A program made the translations under genes and the position numbers. A DNA stretch of 52,365 nucleotides from Polynucleobacter sp. (GTDB lineage: Bacteria; Pseudomonadota; Gammaproteobacteria; Burkholderiales; Burkholderiaceae), in NCBI GenBank assembly GCA_030696845.1, contig JAUYRJ010000028.1:1-52365 (forward strand), in the 5' to 3' direction. The first letter of the stretch is position 1. Every line of letters begins with the position of its first letter. The notes beneath the pieces were generated by a model that saw nothing but the letters and a program-made list of their open reading frames with translations, made no database searches and was not told where the DNA came from. This document shows, one piece after another, positions 1 through 11,961 of the stretch.

Positions 1-385
1 GAATTTCAGACACCGCATCGAAAACGTATTTGAGCTGACCCATATCAGCTACATGTAATTTTTTTACATCCTCTTCAGTGCGCAATGGGTGTTGGAAGCT
101 TGGTCCTTCGCCCGTCGCAAACTGCAGACCCAAGCCCATCGCATCGGGAATGGTCAAAATATCAGAGAATAAAATGGCCGCATCCAGTGGGTAGCGGTCG
201 AGCGGCTGAAGCGTTACTTCAGTTGCATACGCAGGGGTTTTGGCAAGGCCCAGAAAACTGCCCGCTTTTGCACGGGTTGCATTGTATTCTGGGAGATAAC
301 GACCGGCCTGCCTCATTAACCAGAGCGGTGTGCGATCTACCGACTCTCCAAGACAGGCTTTAATAAACCGGTCGTTTAATAACAT
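1..385 (-). CDS. hemE: Uroporphyrinogen decarboxylase, N-terminal part
   Basis: The complement translates without a stop from an ATG at 385 to the window edge, so only about the first 128 residues are present. The segment [13 protein letters not shown] with the following AGSFLGLAK and FSDIL is the conserved N-terminal half of HemE, including the Arg/Gln-rich loop that holds substrate propionates and the catalytic Asp of FSD. HemE decarboxylates uroporphyrinogen III to coproporphyrinogen III in haem synthesis, in the cytosol. It starts 7 bases after the atpC stop, so it probably rides on the atp transcript. No clear Shine-Dalgarno is visible. Confidence 0.95.
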   Translation of the reverse strand, partial: MLLNDRFIKACLGESVDRTPLWLMRQAGRYLPEYNATRAKAGSFLGLAKTPAYATEVTLQPLDRYPLDAAILFSDILTIPDAMGLGLQFATGEGPSFQHPLRTEEDVKKLHVADMGQLKYVFDAVSEI

Positions 386-392
386 AGGCGTG

Positions 393-809
393 TTACTTCT
401 TGCGGCGCAAGCGCGCGATTGCTGCAAGCTGGGCTGCCGCCATAACAAACTCCGATTGAGCCAATGCTAAATCAAAGTCGCTACTGCGGTTGCGCATTGC
501 TTCTTCAGCCCGCTGTTTTGATTCCAGCGCTTTGGCTTCGTCTAAATCATGACCCCGTATTGCGGTGTCCGCAAGAACGGTGACGTGATCCGGTTGAACC
601 TCTAAATACCCTCCGGCTACAAAGACAAACTCTTCATCGCCGTCTGCTTTTTCAATGCGGACAGAGCCGGGGCGTATACGCGTAATTAATGGGGTGTGGC
701 CACGCAAAATACCGAGCTCGCCATTTTCGCCAGGAAGGGCCACAAACTTAGCCTCTCCACTGAAAATGGACTGCTCCGCACTAACAACATCGACGCGAAT
801 GGTTGACAT
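393..809 (-). CDS. atpC: F1Fo ATP synthase subunit epsilon
   Basis: 138 residues, the usual length. The N-terminal beta-sandwich (about 1-85, with the [17 protein letters not shown] segment) and the helical C-terminal hairpin (about 90-138) are both present. Epsilon sits on the central stalk of F1, couples gamma to the c-ring and can inhibit ATP hydrolysis through its C-terminal helices. It is the last atp gene of the leftward operon, 18 bases after atpD and directly before hemE. Confidence 0.96.
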   Translation of the reverse strand: MSTIRVDVVSAEQSIFSGEAKFVALPGENGELGILRGHTPLITRIRPGSVRIEKADGDEEFVFVAGGYLEVQPDHVTVLADTAIRGHDLDEAKALESKQRAEEAMRNRSSDFDLALAQSEFVMAAAQLAAIARLRRKK

Positions 810-827
810 GATTTCCTTGGGGTCCGA

Positions 828-2243
<1,416 letters not shown>

Positions 2244-2283
2244 TTAATTCCTAAATTCTGTCGTATTTCTAAATGCAGTCAGC

Positions 2284-3153
2284 TTAAACCGCTGCCGCTC
2301 CACCAACAATCTCTGAAAGCTCTTTTGTAATAGCAGCCTGACGGGTTTTGTTGTAATCCAATTGAAGTTCACCAATTACGTTTTTGGCGTTATCCGATGC
2401 GGCCTTCATTGATACCATCCGCGCCGATTGCTCTGAAGCCATATTCTCCGCAACCGCCTGATAAATCAGAGCTTCGACATAACGCTTTAACAGTCCATCT
2501 AAAATTGACTCGGCTTCGGGCTCATAAATGTAGTCCCATGATGTGCCTCCGGTTTCGCCGGCCTCCATCTCGCTTGCCTCGAGCGGCAAAATCTTCTCTA
2601 GTACGGGCTCTTGCTTCATTGCATTAACGAAGCGCGTGTATGCCAAATAAACCGCGTCCACTTCACCACGTTCAAACGCCTCCAATTGGGCGGTAATCGC
2701 ACCAATTAAGGTATCCATATGTGGGGTATCTCCCAGCTGAATCGTTTGTGACAAGAGCTTTGCTTTTGAGCGATTCAAAAATTGAAGTCCTTTAGAGCCA
2801 ATCGCTGTAAATTCAATCTCAATCTTTTTCTCTTGCATTTCGCGTACTTGATTTGCAACCAAACGCAGTACGTTGGTATTTAAGCCACCGCATAAACCTT
2901 TGTCTGTGCTAACCAAAATAGTGCCCACTTTTTTAACTTCGCGAACCACCATGTAAGCCGGGCGGTACTCGGGGTTGGCCTTCGCCAAGTTTGCAACGAT
3001 TTCACGAATTTTTTCAGAGTAGGGGCGCGCATTACGCATGCGCTCTTGTGCTCGCCGCATTTTAGATGCGGCGACCATCTCCATCGCCTTGGTGATCTTG
3101 CGTGTGTTTTGCACGCTCTTGATCTTGGATCGTATCTCTTTTGTGCCTGCCAT
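2284..3153 (-). CDS. atpG: F1Fo ATP synthase subunit gamma
   Basis: 289 residues, full length. The start [20 protein letters not shown] and the C-terminal segment with [20 protein letters not shown] are the two long antiparallel helices that form the rotating shaft inside the alpha3beta3 ring. It transmits rotation from the c-ring to the catalytic sites. It starts 15 bases after the atpA stop, consistent with translational coupling in the atp operon. Confidence 0.97.
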   Translation of the reverse strand: MAGTKEIRSKIKSVQNTRKITKAMEMVAASKMRRAQERMRNARPYSEKIREIVANLAKANPEYRPAYMVVREVKKVGTILVSTDKGLCGGLNTNVLRLVANQVREMQEKKIEIEFTAIGSKGLQFLNRSKAKLLSQTIQLGDTPHMDTLIGAITAQLEAFERGEVDAVYLAYTRFVNAMKQEPVLEKILPLEASEMEAGETGGTSWDYIYEPEAESILDGLLKRYVEALIYQAVAENMASEQSARMVSMKAASDNAKNVIGELQLDYNKTRQAAITKELSEIVGGAAAV

Positions 3154-3168
3154 GATCTTTTCGGCTCC

Positions 3169-4710
3169 TTAGAAGGAGGCCGAGCGCTTGTAATCCTCGA
3201 TCGCCGCACGCAGAGCTGCTTCGTCTTCTTTGCTTAAATCTTTTGTGTCCTCGATTCGAGCAACCAGATCGGCAAACTTCGCTTTTAGATGCTCATGCAA
3301 GCCCTTCTCGAACGGTAATACATTCTTTACCTCGAGGTCATCAAAATAACCATTGTTCACAGCATAAAGTGATGCGGCCATTTGCCATACCTGCATTGGC
3401 AAATACTGCGCCTGCTTTAGTAATTCTGTAACACGGCGTCCGCGCTCGAGTTGCTTGCGAGTTGCTTCATCCAGGTCTGATGCGAACTGCGCAAACGCAG
3501 CTAACTCACGATATTGAGCTAAGTCGGTACGGATACCACCTGACAGCTTTTTAATAACCTTGGTTTGAGCGGCTCCACCTACGCGGGACACTGAAATACC
3601 CGCGTTAATCGCAGGACGAACGCCCGCATTAAAGAGGTCGGTTTCTAAGAAGATTTGGCCGTCTGTAATCGAAATCACGTTGGTTGGAACGAACGCAGAT
3701 ACGTCACCAGCCTGAGTTTCAATAATGGGCAACGCGGTTAAAGAACCAGTCTTGCCCTTTACTGCGCCATTCGTAAACTTCTCTACATAATCCGCGTTCA
3801 CTCGAGCAGCGCGCTCTAACAAACGGGAGTGGAGATAAAACACGTCGCCAGGATAGGCTTCACGACCCGGAGGGCGGCGGAGCAATAAGGAAATTTGGCG
3901 ATATGCAACTGCCTGCTTGGTTAAGTCATCGTACACAATCAGGGCATCTTCGCCGCGATCGCGGAAGTATTCACCCATGGTACAGCCGGCATATGCCGAG
4001 AGGTATTGCATTGCTGCGGACTCTGATGCGCTTGCAGCAACTACTACGGTGTATTCCATTGCGCCAAGTTCCGTTAACTTGCGCACGACGTTTGCAATGG
4101 TGGATGCTTTTTGACCAATCGCAACATAGACGCAATAGACGCCTTTGCCTTTTTGGTTAATGATGGCATCCACAGCTACTGCGGTCTTACCGGTTTGACG
4201 ATCGCCAATGATAAGTTCACGCTGACCGCGTCCAATTGGAACCATCGCATCAATCGCTTTTAAACCAGTTTGCACTGGCTGACTAACGGATTGGCGCGCG
4301 ATGACACCGGGAGCTACTTTTTCAATAAAGTCAGTGAGCTTGGCGTTGACGGGGCCCTTGCCATCGATTGGCTGACCCAGTGCGTTTACCACGCGACCCA
4401 ACAGCTCTGGACCAACTGGTACTTCCAAAATGCGGCCGGTACATTTGACTGGGTCGCCTTCTTTAATGTGGGTGTATTCACCGAGCACTACGGCGCCTAC
4501 GGAGTCGCGCTCTAAGTTTAGAGCTAGGCCGATGGTGTTGCCAGGAAACTCCAACATCTCTCCCTGCATCACGCCAGACAAACCATAAACACGACAAATA
4601 CCGTCGGTCACCGAAATAACGGTTCCCTGATTGCGAAGCTGGGAATCGACTCCCATTTCACTAATTCGGCTTTTGATCAGCTCGCTGATCTCTGAAGGGT
4701 TGAGTTGCAT
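3169..4710 (-). CDS. atpA: F1Fo ATP synthase subunit alpha
   Basis: 513 residues, the same length as the E. coli protein. Walker A GDRQTGKT is at 169-176. The N-terminal beta-barrel, nucleotide-binding core ([19 protein letters not shown]) and C-terminal helical domain are all present. Alpha binds non-catalytic nucleotide, completes the catalytic sites at the alpha/beta interface and anchors delta. It lies between atpH and atpG in the canonical order. Confidence 0.98.
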   Translation of the reverse strand: MQLNPSEISELIKSRISEMGVDSQLRNQGTVISVTDGICRVYGLSGVMQGEMLEFPGNTIGLALNLERDSVGAVVLGEYTHIKEGDPVKCTGRILEVPVGPELLGRVVNALGQPIDGKGPVNAKLTDFIEKVAPGVIARQSVSQPVQTGLKAIDAMVPIGRGQRELIIGDRQTGKTAVAVDAIINQKGKGVYCVYVAIGQKASTIANVVRKLTELGAMEYTVVVAASASESAAMQYLSAYAGCTMGEYFRDRGEDALIVYDDLTKQAVAYRQISLLLRRPPGREAYPGDVFYLHSRLLERAARVNADYVEKFTNGAVKGKTGSLTALPIIETQAGDVSAFVPTNVISITDGQIFLETDLFNAGVRPAINAGISVSRVGGAAQTKVIKKLSGGIRTDLAQYRELAAFAQFASDLDEATRKQLERGRRVTELLKQAQYLPMQVWQMAASLYAVNNGYFDDLEVKNVLPFEKGLHEHLKAKFADLVARIEDTKDLSKEDEAALRAAIEDYKRSASF

Positions 4711-4755
4711 TACTTACTCCTGGGTCTTATTTCGTATGTTCTTAATAGAGGTAAT

Positions 4756-5292
4756 TTATGCGCTTAGCCCTGACTGCATTGCGGCCAACCGGGCCTTAAC
4801 AGAGCTATCCAACACCTCGTCACCAACTTGAACGCGGACACCGCCGATCAAGCTTGGATCAACTTCAATGGTTGGGCGCAATTCTTTACCGCCAAATCGC
4901 TTTTTCAAACTGGATAACAAACTACTGAGCGCCTCGCCCTCTAAAGGAAATGCGCTGGTAATAACTACTTCGGCCGCGCCCTCGCTTTGATTTTTTAAAA
5001 GCTCAAACTGGGCCGCTATTTCGCTCATCGCACTGAGGCGATGATTTTGATTCACCAAACGCAAAAAAGCGCCTACCTTTTCATCAAGCTTCGTTTTCAC
5101 CATCCCGCTTAACATCGTGCTGAGTTCGTCAGCAGAAATTTTTGGGTTGTTCGCCAGTATTGCTACTTCAGGAACCGCCGACAGCTGCGCCAGCTCCCCT
5201 AACTGCACCAATACGGTGTTTAGCTCGGCTGGCTTCACGCTAGAAAAAAGTGCCTCTGCGTAAGGGCGCGCAATGGTGGCTAAGTCGGCCAT
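4756..5292 (-). CDS. atpH: F1Fo ATP synthase subunit delta
   Basis: 178 residues, normal size. It begins MADLATIARPYAEALF, the typical delta/OSCP N-terminus, and ends in the region with IEVDPSLIGGVRVQVGDEVLDSSV, the conserved C-terminal signature. Delta caps F1 and connects it to the b-subunit stator stalk. One base separates it from the atpF stop, so the two are translationally coupled. Confidence 0.97.
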   Translation of the reverse strand: MADLATIARPYAEALFSSVKPAELNTVLVQLGELAQLSAVPEVAILANNPKISADELSTMLSGMVKTKLDEKVGAFLRLVNQNHRLSAMSEIAAQFELLKNQSEGAAEVVITSAFPLEGEALSSLLSSLKKRFGGKELRPTIEVDPSLIGGVRVQVGDEVLDSSVKARLAAMQSGLSA

Positions 5293-5293
5293 A

Positions 5294-5764
5294 TTAGAGC
5301 TCTGCCTTTAGTTGATCCAATAGTGCCGCGTGGGTCTTGGCATCCACTTCACGCCGCAAAATTTGCTCGGCGCCGCGCACGGCCAAGGTGGCCACTTCAG
5401 CACGCAAGACTTCACGCGCTCGCGTTACTTGCTGCTCCGCGTCTTGTTTAGCTTGCGCAATAATTCGGGCGGCCTCTGCCTGTGCGTTACTACGAATTTC
5501 ATCTGCGCTGAGTTGCGCGCGCTTCTCGGCTTCTGCGACACGCTGGCTTCCTTCTTGCTTGGCTCTGCTTAATTCTTGCTCCGCCAATTTCGATGCCGAT
5601 GCTAAATCGGCCTTGCCACGCTCAGCCGCAGCCAAGCCTTCAGCAACTTTGGTAGCGCGCTCGTCTAAAGCCTTCACCAATGGTGGCCACACAAAGCGTG
5701 CGACAACCCACCATAGGATGAAGAAGACGATCATTTGCGCGAATAGAGTCGCGTTCAGATTCAC
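5294..5764 (-). CDS. atpF: F1Fo ATP synthase subunit b
   Basis: 156 residues. One membrane helix (about 5-27, with [16 protein letters not shown]) is followed by a long charged, Ala/Glu/Lys-rich helix that should form the dimeric coiled-coil stator stalk. Subunit b holds subunit a and delta/F1 together so that gamma turns against a fixed alpha3beta3 head. It lies between atpE and atpH. There is a single b gene and no b' paralogue in the operon. Confidence 0.97.
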   Translation of the reverse strand: MNLNATLFAQMIVFFILWWVVARFVWPPLVKALDERATKVAEGLAAAERGKADLASASKLAEQELSRAKQEGSQRVAEAEKRAQLSADEIRSNAQAEAARIIAQAKQDAEQQVTRAREVLRAEVATLAVRGAEQILRREVDAKTHAALLDQLKAEL

Positions 5765-5830
5765 GGTATTCCTTTCAGTATTGTTAAGAGCGAGTGGAAA
5801 ACGGGTTTAGCGTTATCCGTGCTTGAACAA

Positions 5831-6124
<294 letters not shown>

Positions 6125-6138
6125 TTAAAAATAAAATC

Positions 6139-7008
<870 letters not shown>

Positions 7009-7040
7009 TTAAATAATCCTTACATTCAACATAATCGCCT

Positions 7041-7541
7041 TCATTTCCAAAACCAAGCTAGCCATACGCATTTGAGCGCAGCTAGGTAGGTTATCAATAA
7101 CGGCACCCACTTCACATCAGGATATGCAAATGCAATCCCGACAAACAACATGATGGTGACGACGATTTTTATAAACTCGCCCGAAACCAGCGCTGCCACA
7201 AACTTGCTTGGATTTAATCTTTGCGACCGTTTGGCCAGCTCCAGTCGCAATAAAAATAGCGTTGAAGGCAAAAAACCGATTAAACCACCTAAAAAAGCCG
7301 AATAAGTATAAACGCTAATACGTCCCACATCCCAAAAAAATACACAAATTACCATGCTCGCTATAGTCAACATGACCTGACTTGCCACCACCTTCCAAGC
7401 GGGTAGAGATGCAAGCTTGATTATTCCTGCATCCCGCAAAGCGTCCATTTCTGCCTTGCTATAAACCCGGATCTCCTCTTCTGGCTCATCCCAGCTATCG
7501 CTAGGCTTATGTTGATTCTTTGGGGGGATCAAATGAGCCAT
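7041..7541 (-). CDS. atpI: ATP synthase subunit I (AtpI)
   Basis: 166 residues. A hydrophilic N-terminal part of about 50 residues (SWDEPEEEIRVYSKAEMDAL) is followed by about four membrane helices. AtpI is thought to assist c-ring assembly. The start at 7541 keeps the acidic N-terminal tail, which resembles that of other Burkholderiales as I recall. A later ATG at 7448 has an AAGG ribosome-binding site and would give a 135-residue protein closer to the E. coli length. A promoter-like sequence lies only 3 bases before the first ATG, which makes this choice open. It heads the atp genes, 60 bases after parB. Confidence 0.88.
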   Translation of the reverse strand: MAHLIPPKNQHKPSDSWDEPEEEIRVYSKAEMDALRDAGIIKLASLPAWKVVASQVMLTIASMVICVFFWDVGRISVYTYSAFLGGLIGFLPSTLFLLRLELAKRSQRLNPSKFVAALVSGEFIKIVVTIMLFVGIAFAYPDVKWVPLLITYLAALKCVWLAWFWK

Positions 7542-7544
7542 TGG

Positions 7545-7573
7545 ATTTTAGTGTTCGGCGTTGGTAAGGTCAA
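7545..7573 (-). promoter_or_regulatory. Candidate sigma70 promoter at atpI
   Basis: On the minus strand TTGACC (7573-7568) and TAAAAT (7550-7545) are separated by exactly 17 bases, a near-consensus pair in the parB-atpI gap. The predicted start site falls at or just inside the atpI ATG at 7541. The transcript would therefore be leaderless, or AtpI would start from the downstream ATG at 7448. It could also be a chance match inside a longer read-through operon from parAB. Confidence 0.45.
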
Positions 7574-7601
7574 ATGATTTAGTCTTTTTTTCCAAGCTTT
7601 T

Positions 7602-8486
7602 TTAGGCCTCAATCCCCAGCCTTTTGAGGAGTGCATCCAACTCATCAAATTGACTAAACCGAATCCGCAGCTCCCCGCCCTTGCCCTTTAGTTTAAAGTC
7701 GGCGCTCAATCCAATTAGATCCGCAATTTCTCGGGATAGTCGACGTATATCGGGATCATTGACAAGCTGACCCTTGGGCCCATTTTTTGTTTTTTTATCA
7801 CCAATTTGACCGCCTGCCTTTGCAAGGGCGGTTGATAAACGCTCTGCCTCGCGCACAGAAAGGCCCTGAGCGGCGATTTTTTGCGCTAATGCCACCTGGC
7901 TAGCGCCAGGTAGTGGTAGCAGCGCACGGGCGTGACCCATATCAATATCACCCGCCAACAACATGGCCTGAACCGGCTTGGCCAGCTGGCTTAGTCGAAG
8001 CAAGTTGGTAACGGCGCTACGGGATTTACCTACCGATTTTGCGGCTTGGTCGTGGGTATAGCCAAACTCTTCAATTAAGCGCGCAAGGCCTTGAGACTCT
8101 TCCAGAGGGTTTAGGTCTTCCCGCTGCATATTTTCGATCAACGCCATGGCGGCGGCGGATTTATCATCCGCACCAGAAACCAATACCGGCACCTCCATTA
8201 AGCCCGCTAAGCGCGCGGCTTGAAAGCGCCTTTCGCCAGCAATAATTTCATACTTACCGGCGCCTATAGACCTAACCAATAGCGGCTGCATGACGCCTTG
8301 CTCGCGAATGCTTTCCGCAAGCTCTTGCAATGCACCGGACTCCATTTTTTGGCGTGGCTGATACTTTCCGGCCTGAAGAGCGGTAAGCGATAAGCGGCTG
8401 GGGTTTGTTGGCGCGTCGGATTGGGGTTTTTCACCTAACAAAGCCTCTAATCCGCGACCCAAGCCTTTTTTCTTTACTGTACTCAT
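7602..8486 (-). CDS. parB: Chromosome partitioning protein ParB
   Basis: 294 residues. The N-terminal GLGRGLEALLGE tail, which stimulates ParA ATPase in the family, is present. The arginine patch GERRFQAAR at 84-92 belongs to the CTP-binding ParB N-domain, and the helix-turn-helix (about 130-155, with AAKSVGKSRSAVTNLLRL) reads parS. A lysine-rich linker leads to the C-terminal dimerisation domain. ParB loads on parS and spreads to form the origin segregation complex. Two perfect parS sites lie 2-3.5 kb upstream. parA precedes it with a 10-base gap. Confidence 0.97.
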   Translation of the reverse strand: MSTVKKKGLGRGLEALLGEKPQSDAPTNPSRLSLTALQAGKYQPRQKMESGALQELAESIREQGVMQPLLVRSIGAGKYEIIAGERRFQAARLAGLMEVPVLVSGADDKSAAAMALIENMQREDLNPLEESQGLARLIEEFGYTHDQAAKSVGKSRSAVTNLLRLSQLAKPVQAMLLAGDIDMGHARALLPLPGASQVALAQKIAAQGLSVREAERLSTALAKAGGQIGDKKTKNGPKGQLVNDPDIRRLSREIADLIGLSADFKLKGKGGELRIRFSQFDELDALLKRLGIEA

Positions 8487-8496
8487 GTTGTTCTGA

Positions 8497-9270
8497 TCAC
8501 TTCACTTGTTGAATGCGCTGAATCATCTCAGCACCAAAATCCAAATACGCTTTTGCTCCACGCGAGGTTTTATCAAACGCCACGCCCGGCATACCGTAGG
8601 AGGGCGCCTCGGCTAAACGCACATTACGCGGGATGATGGTATTGAATACCTTATCGCCAAAATGCGCCAATAACTGATCTGATACCTGCTGCTGTAGGGT
8701 CATGCGCGGATCAAACATGACCCGTAACAGGCCAATAATCGTGAGGCTTGGGTTTAAGTTGGCATGAACCTGTTTGATTGTATTAACCAAGTCCGACAAG
8801 CCCTCGAGGGCAAAATATTCGCACTGCATTGGCACGATCACACCATCGGCGGCACATAGACCATTCAGCGTTAACAAGGACAGCGCGGGTGGGCAGTCGA
8901 TCAGAATAAAATCGTAGTTATCACCAACAATCGCTAGCGCATGCTTTAGGCGCTGCTCGCGCTCCTCAAAATCAACCAGCTCGATCTCGGCGCCCGCTAA
9001 ATCACGGCTAGCCGGTAAAACATCATAACCCGCGCTTTCGCATGGCAAAACACTATCTTCCACCGTTGCCTGCCCGATTAGAACCTGATAAATACTTGAT
9101 TTTAAAGTACTTTTTTCTATTCCTGAGCCCATGGTTGCATTTCCTTGGGGATCAAGATCAACCAACAAAACACGCTGCTGGTGTCCGGCCAAGCCTGCGG
9201 CCAAATTAACCGCGGTGGTCGTTTTTCCAACGCCACCTTTTTGATTTGCAATGCAGAAAATATTAGCCAT
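8497..9270 (-). CDS. parA: Chromosome partitioning ATPase ParA
   Basis: 257 residues. The deviant Walker A motif KGGVGKTT (11-18) and the DCPPALSLLTLNGL Walker B region identify a Soj-type ParA without an N-terminal DNA-binding domain. It binds ATP, dimerises on the nucleoid and moves ParB-parS complexes. It follows rsmG by 15 bases and precedes parB, the classical origin-proximal arrangement. Confidence 0.97.
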   Translation of the reverse strand: MANIFCIANQKGGVGKTTTAVNLAAGLAGHQQRVLLVDLDPQGNATMGSGIEKSTLKSSIYQVLIGQATVEDSVLPCESAGYDVLPASRDLAGAEIELVDFEEREQRLKHALAIVGDNYDFILIDCPPALSLLTLNGLCAADGVIVPMQCEYFALEGLSDLVNTIKQVHANLNPSLTIIGLLRVMFDPRMTLQQQVSDQLLAHFGDKVFNTIIPRNVRLAEAPSYGMPGVAFDKTSRGAKAYLDFGAEMIQRIQQVK

Positions 9271-9285
9271 GATGGGTTTTGTTGC

Positions 9286-9948
9286 CTAAAGTGGGGATTT
9301 TCGCACGGGAGCATAAACTAGCAGACGTCTTTCCGCTGCGAGGCCCGGGATGACAAGCAGATGGTCGGCTAATAGCTGCCAATACTCTGTCGATACTGCG
9401 CGCATTTCTTCATCAGCGCGCTTGGATTTCATTGCAAAAACAAGGCCGCTTGGTTTTAAGAAGGGCCTGGCAAGCTCCAAAAAACGGGCGAGGCTGGTAA
9501 ACGCCCTAGAGATAACGGCGTCGTATTTTCCTGGCTCCAGCAGTGCAACCCGCTCTACGCGGTCGCCATACACCTCAATATTGTTTAACTTTAAACTGCC
9601 TTTGGTGTGCTGCAAGAAGGCGGCTTTTTTTCGTACAGCCTCGATTAATGTAATCGTCCAAGTTGGCTCCGCTATTGCGATTGGTATTGCAGGCAGACCG
9701 CCGCCCGAACCCAGATCTGCAATTTGCGCTCCGCTCTTGGATAAATATGCCCGCATAACTGGCAATATTGCCATCGAATCAACCAGATGTAATTCGATGG
9801 AGGCTTTTTCGCCCTCGATTGCAGTCAGGTTGTGTACGCGATTCCAGCGCTCCAATTCACTCAAAAAACGCCTTGAGGCCTCTAACTGATGGGAGGAAAG
9901 GTCGACACCCTGGTCGGCTAATGCGGGCGCTAAAAAGTCTGCACTCAC
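9286..9948 (-). CDS. rsmG: 16S rRNA (guanine527-N7)-methyltransferase
   Basis: 220 residues. The SAM-binding loop [14 protein letters not shown] starts at about 78, and a Rossmann methyltransferase fold follows. RsmG (GidB) methylates G527 of 16S rRNA; in other bacteria its loss gives low-level streptomycin resistance. Its ATG overlaps the mnmG stop by 4 bases, so it is translationally coupled to mnmG, the usual gidA-gidB pairing. Confidence 0.96.
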   Translation of the reverse strand: MSADFLAPALADQGVDLSSHQLEASRRFLSELERWNRVHNLTAIEGEKASIELHLVDSMAILPVMRAYLSKSGAQIADLGSGGGLPAIPIAIAEPTWTITLIEAVRKKAAFLQHTKGSLKLNNIEVYGDRVERVALLEPGKYDAVISRAFTSLARFLELARPFLKPSGLVFAMKSKRADEEMRAVSTEYWQLLADHLLVIPGLAAERRLLVYAPVRKSPL

Positions 9949-11864
9949 GTTGTTTCTTGCGCCTTCCCAAGACCCCGTTTTAAATGTACCAATAGCAACG
10001 ATATGGCTGCTGGTGTTACCCCTGATATGCGAGCGGCTTGACCCAGTGTTTCGGGTTGATGGCTGTTGAGCTTTTGTTGAACCTCTTTAGAGAGGCCCCG
10101 AACCGCGCTGTAATCCAAACCCTCTGGCAGCACAAACCCTTCGTTGTGCTCTTGCCTTGCAATTTCCAACGCCTGCCGATCTATATACCCCTGGTACTTT
10201 ATCGAGATTTCCACCTGATCTCGTATTTGCTGGTCAAGCCCGGGGTCTTCATCCAGTTGTGCCGACGCCCAAACTCCACCGGCCACACCAGATAGAAGGG
10301 AATAGGTGATTGCTGGTCTTTTCAGGATTTCGGCCAAAGTTGACTCGTGCGACAGGTTTTGTCCTAGGAGGTCCGCCAAAGGGGCGGCAAACTCATGCTT
10401 TGGGCTTACCCAGGTTTCATTTAAGCGCGCTGTTTCACGTGAAACAGCCTCTCGTTTGCGGCAAAAGCTTGCCCACCTGCGATCATCAACCAAGCCGTAA
10501 GAGCGGCCAATTTCAGTTAATCGCATGTCGGCGTTATCCTCCCTTAAGCTGAGGCGATACTCAGCTCTGCTGGTAAACATGCGATAGGGCTCTTGAACGC
10601 CGCGCGTAATTAAATCGTCCACCAAGACGCCAATATACGACTCACTTCTCTTTGGGATCCATGGGTCACACCCCTTTGCGGCCAAGGCCGCATTCATTCC
10701 AGCCAACAAACCCTGAGCGGCAGCTTCCTCATAGCCTGTAGTTCCATTAATCTGGCCCGCAAAATACAACCCTGTGATTGCGCGAGTCTCTAAGCTGTGG
10801 CGCAACTGCCGAGGGTCAAAAAAATCGTACTCAATCGCATAGCCCGGCCGAACAATGACAGCATTTTCCAAACCACGAATACTGCGGACCAAGTCCCACT
10901 GAACATCAAAAGGTAGGCTGGTTGAAATGCCGTTTGGATAAAACTCGTTTGTTGTTAAGCCCTCTGGCTCTAGGAAAATTTGGTGACTACTTTTAGAGGC
11001 GAAACGGTGAATTTTGTCCTCAATGGAGGGGCAGTAGCGAGGGCCCACACCCTCAATAACGCCCGTATACATGGGCGAGCGATCTAAGCCGCTACGAATA
11101 ATGTCATGGGTTTTCTCGTTGGTGTGCGAAATCCAGCACGGCACCTGCTTGGGGTGCTGCTCAGGTCGCCCCAAAAAGGAGAAGCAGGGAACCGGATCTA
11201 GGTCACCCGGCTGCTCCAACATACTTGAAAAATCAATGGTTCTACCATCGATTCGGGGTGGGGTCCCGGTTTTAAGTCGCCCCTGCGGCAAAGACAACTC
11301 TTTGAGTCGATAGGATAGGGTGCTAGCGGCGGGATCCCCAGCGCGCCCGCCCGCATAATTGTTCAGCCCTACGTGAATCTTTCCATCAAGAAAGGTGCCC
11401 GCCGTCAGAACGATCTGCTCAGCCAAAAACTCAAGGCCCATCTGGGTTTTAACCCCCCGGACCCGGTCGCCCTCCACCAACAAATCATCAACAGCGGCCT
11501 GAAACAAGGTGAGCTTGGCTTGGTTTTCAAGTCTGCTCCGTATAGCTGCTTTGTAGAGAATCCGGTCACCCTGCGCACGGGTCGCACGGACAGCCGGCCC
11601 CTTGCTCGAATTAAGGATACGAAACTGAATACCGGCCTCATCGGTTGCGGCCGCCATTGCGCCACCAAGGGCATCTATTTCTTTAACCAAATGGCCTTTT
11701 CCAATGCCGCCGATGGATGGATTGCAACTCATGGCGCCCAGGGTCTCAATACTATGGGTAATTAACAGGGTGTTACAGCCCATGCGTGCAGAGGCCAAGG
11801 CGGCCTCGGTGCCAGCATGACCACCACCAATAACAATGACGTCAAATTTTGTAGAGTAGCGCAT
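9945..11864 (-). CDS. mnmG: tRNA wobble-uridine carboxymethylaminomethyl synthase, MnmG
   Basis: 639 residues, full length. The FAD-binding [10 protein letters not shown] starts at 13, [22 protein letters not shown] and the C-terminal helical domain are present. MnmG works with MnmE, also encoded here (21480-22859), to install the cmnm5 group on U34 of several tRNAs. One parS site lies inside the gene at 10431-10446 and another just upstream. It probably heads the mnmG-rsmG-parAB unit. Confidence 0.97.
   Translation of the reverse strand: MRYSTKFDVIVIGGGHAGTEAALASARMGCNTLLITHSIETLGAMSCNPSIGGIGKGHLVKEIDALGGAMAAATDEAGIQFRILNSSKGPAVRATRAQGDRILYKAAIRSRLENQAKLTLFQAAVDDLLVEGDRVRGVKTQMGLEFLAEQIVLTAGTFLDGKIHVGLNNYAGGRAGDPAASTLSYRLKELSLPQGRLKTGTPPRIDGRTIDFSSMLEQPGDLDPVPCFSFLGRPEQHPKQVPCWISHTNEKTHDIIRSGLDRSPMYTGVIEGVGPRYCPSIEDKIHRFASKSSHQIFLEPEGLTTNEFYPNGISTSLPFDVQWDLVRSIRGLENAVIVRPGYAIEYDFFDPRQLRHSLETRAITGLYFAGQINGTTGYEEAAAQGLLAGMNAALAAKGCDPWIPKRSESYIGVLVDDLITRGVQEPYRMFTSRAEYRLSLREDNADMRLTEIGRSYGLVDDRRWASFCRKREAVSRETARLNETWVSPKHEFAAPLADLLGQNLSHESTLAEILKRPAITYSLLSGVAGGVWASAQLDEDPGLDQQIRDQVEISIKYQGYIDRQALEIARQEHNEGFVLPEGLDYSAVRGLSKEVQQKLNSHQPETLGQAARISGVTPAAISLLLVHLKRGLGKAQETT
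10431..10446. promoter_or_regulatory. parS centromere site 1
   Basis: TGTTTCACGTGAAACA, a perfect match to the 16-base parS palindrome bound by chromosomal ParB. It is embedded in the mnmG coding sequence, so it is a fixed ParB loading site rather than a promoter element. Confidence 0.95.
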
Positions 11865-11887
11865 GAAATGCCTCAGATAGGGCGCTG

Positions 11888-11917
11888 ATCATATCATTTT
11901 GTTCTGTTTCACGTGAA
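11888..11917 (-). promoter_or_regulatory. Candidate mnmG promoter overlapping parS
   Basis: Minus strand TTCACG (11917-11912, 4 of 6 to TTGACA) and TATGAT (11893-11888, 5 of 6 to TATAAT) with 18 bases between them. The start would be near 11881, leaving a leader of about 17 bases before the mnmG ATG. The -35 lies inside parS site 2. Confidence 0.45.
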
Positions 11918-11920
11918 ACA
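11905..11920. promoter_or_regulatory. parS centromere site 2, at the mnmG promoter
   Basis: A second perfect TGTTTCACGTGAAACA palindrome, in the 97-base gap between mnmG and the TSUP gene. Its right half, read on the minus strand, supplies TTCACG, which can serve as the -35 of the likely mnmG promoter. ParB binding here could therefore control the mnmG-rsmG-parAB unit. Confidence 0.95.
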
Positions 11921-11961
11921 GGCTCCCATTTGAATCGATAAATTAATTGTAAGTAATTGAT

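Noticed and set aside
5337-5810. 157-residue open frame opposite atpF
   Set aside because: Cys/Arg/Ser-rich antisense of the Ala-rich coiled coil; atpF is unmistakable.
9350-9889. 179-residue open frame on the plus strand opposite rsmG
   Set aside because: It is the antisense frame of a well conserved gene; the translation has no recognisable domain and is Ser/Arg-rich as expected from a shadow.
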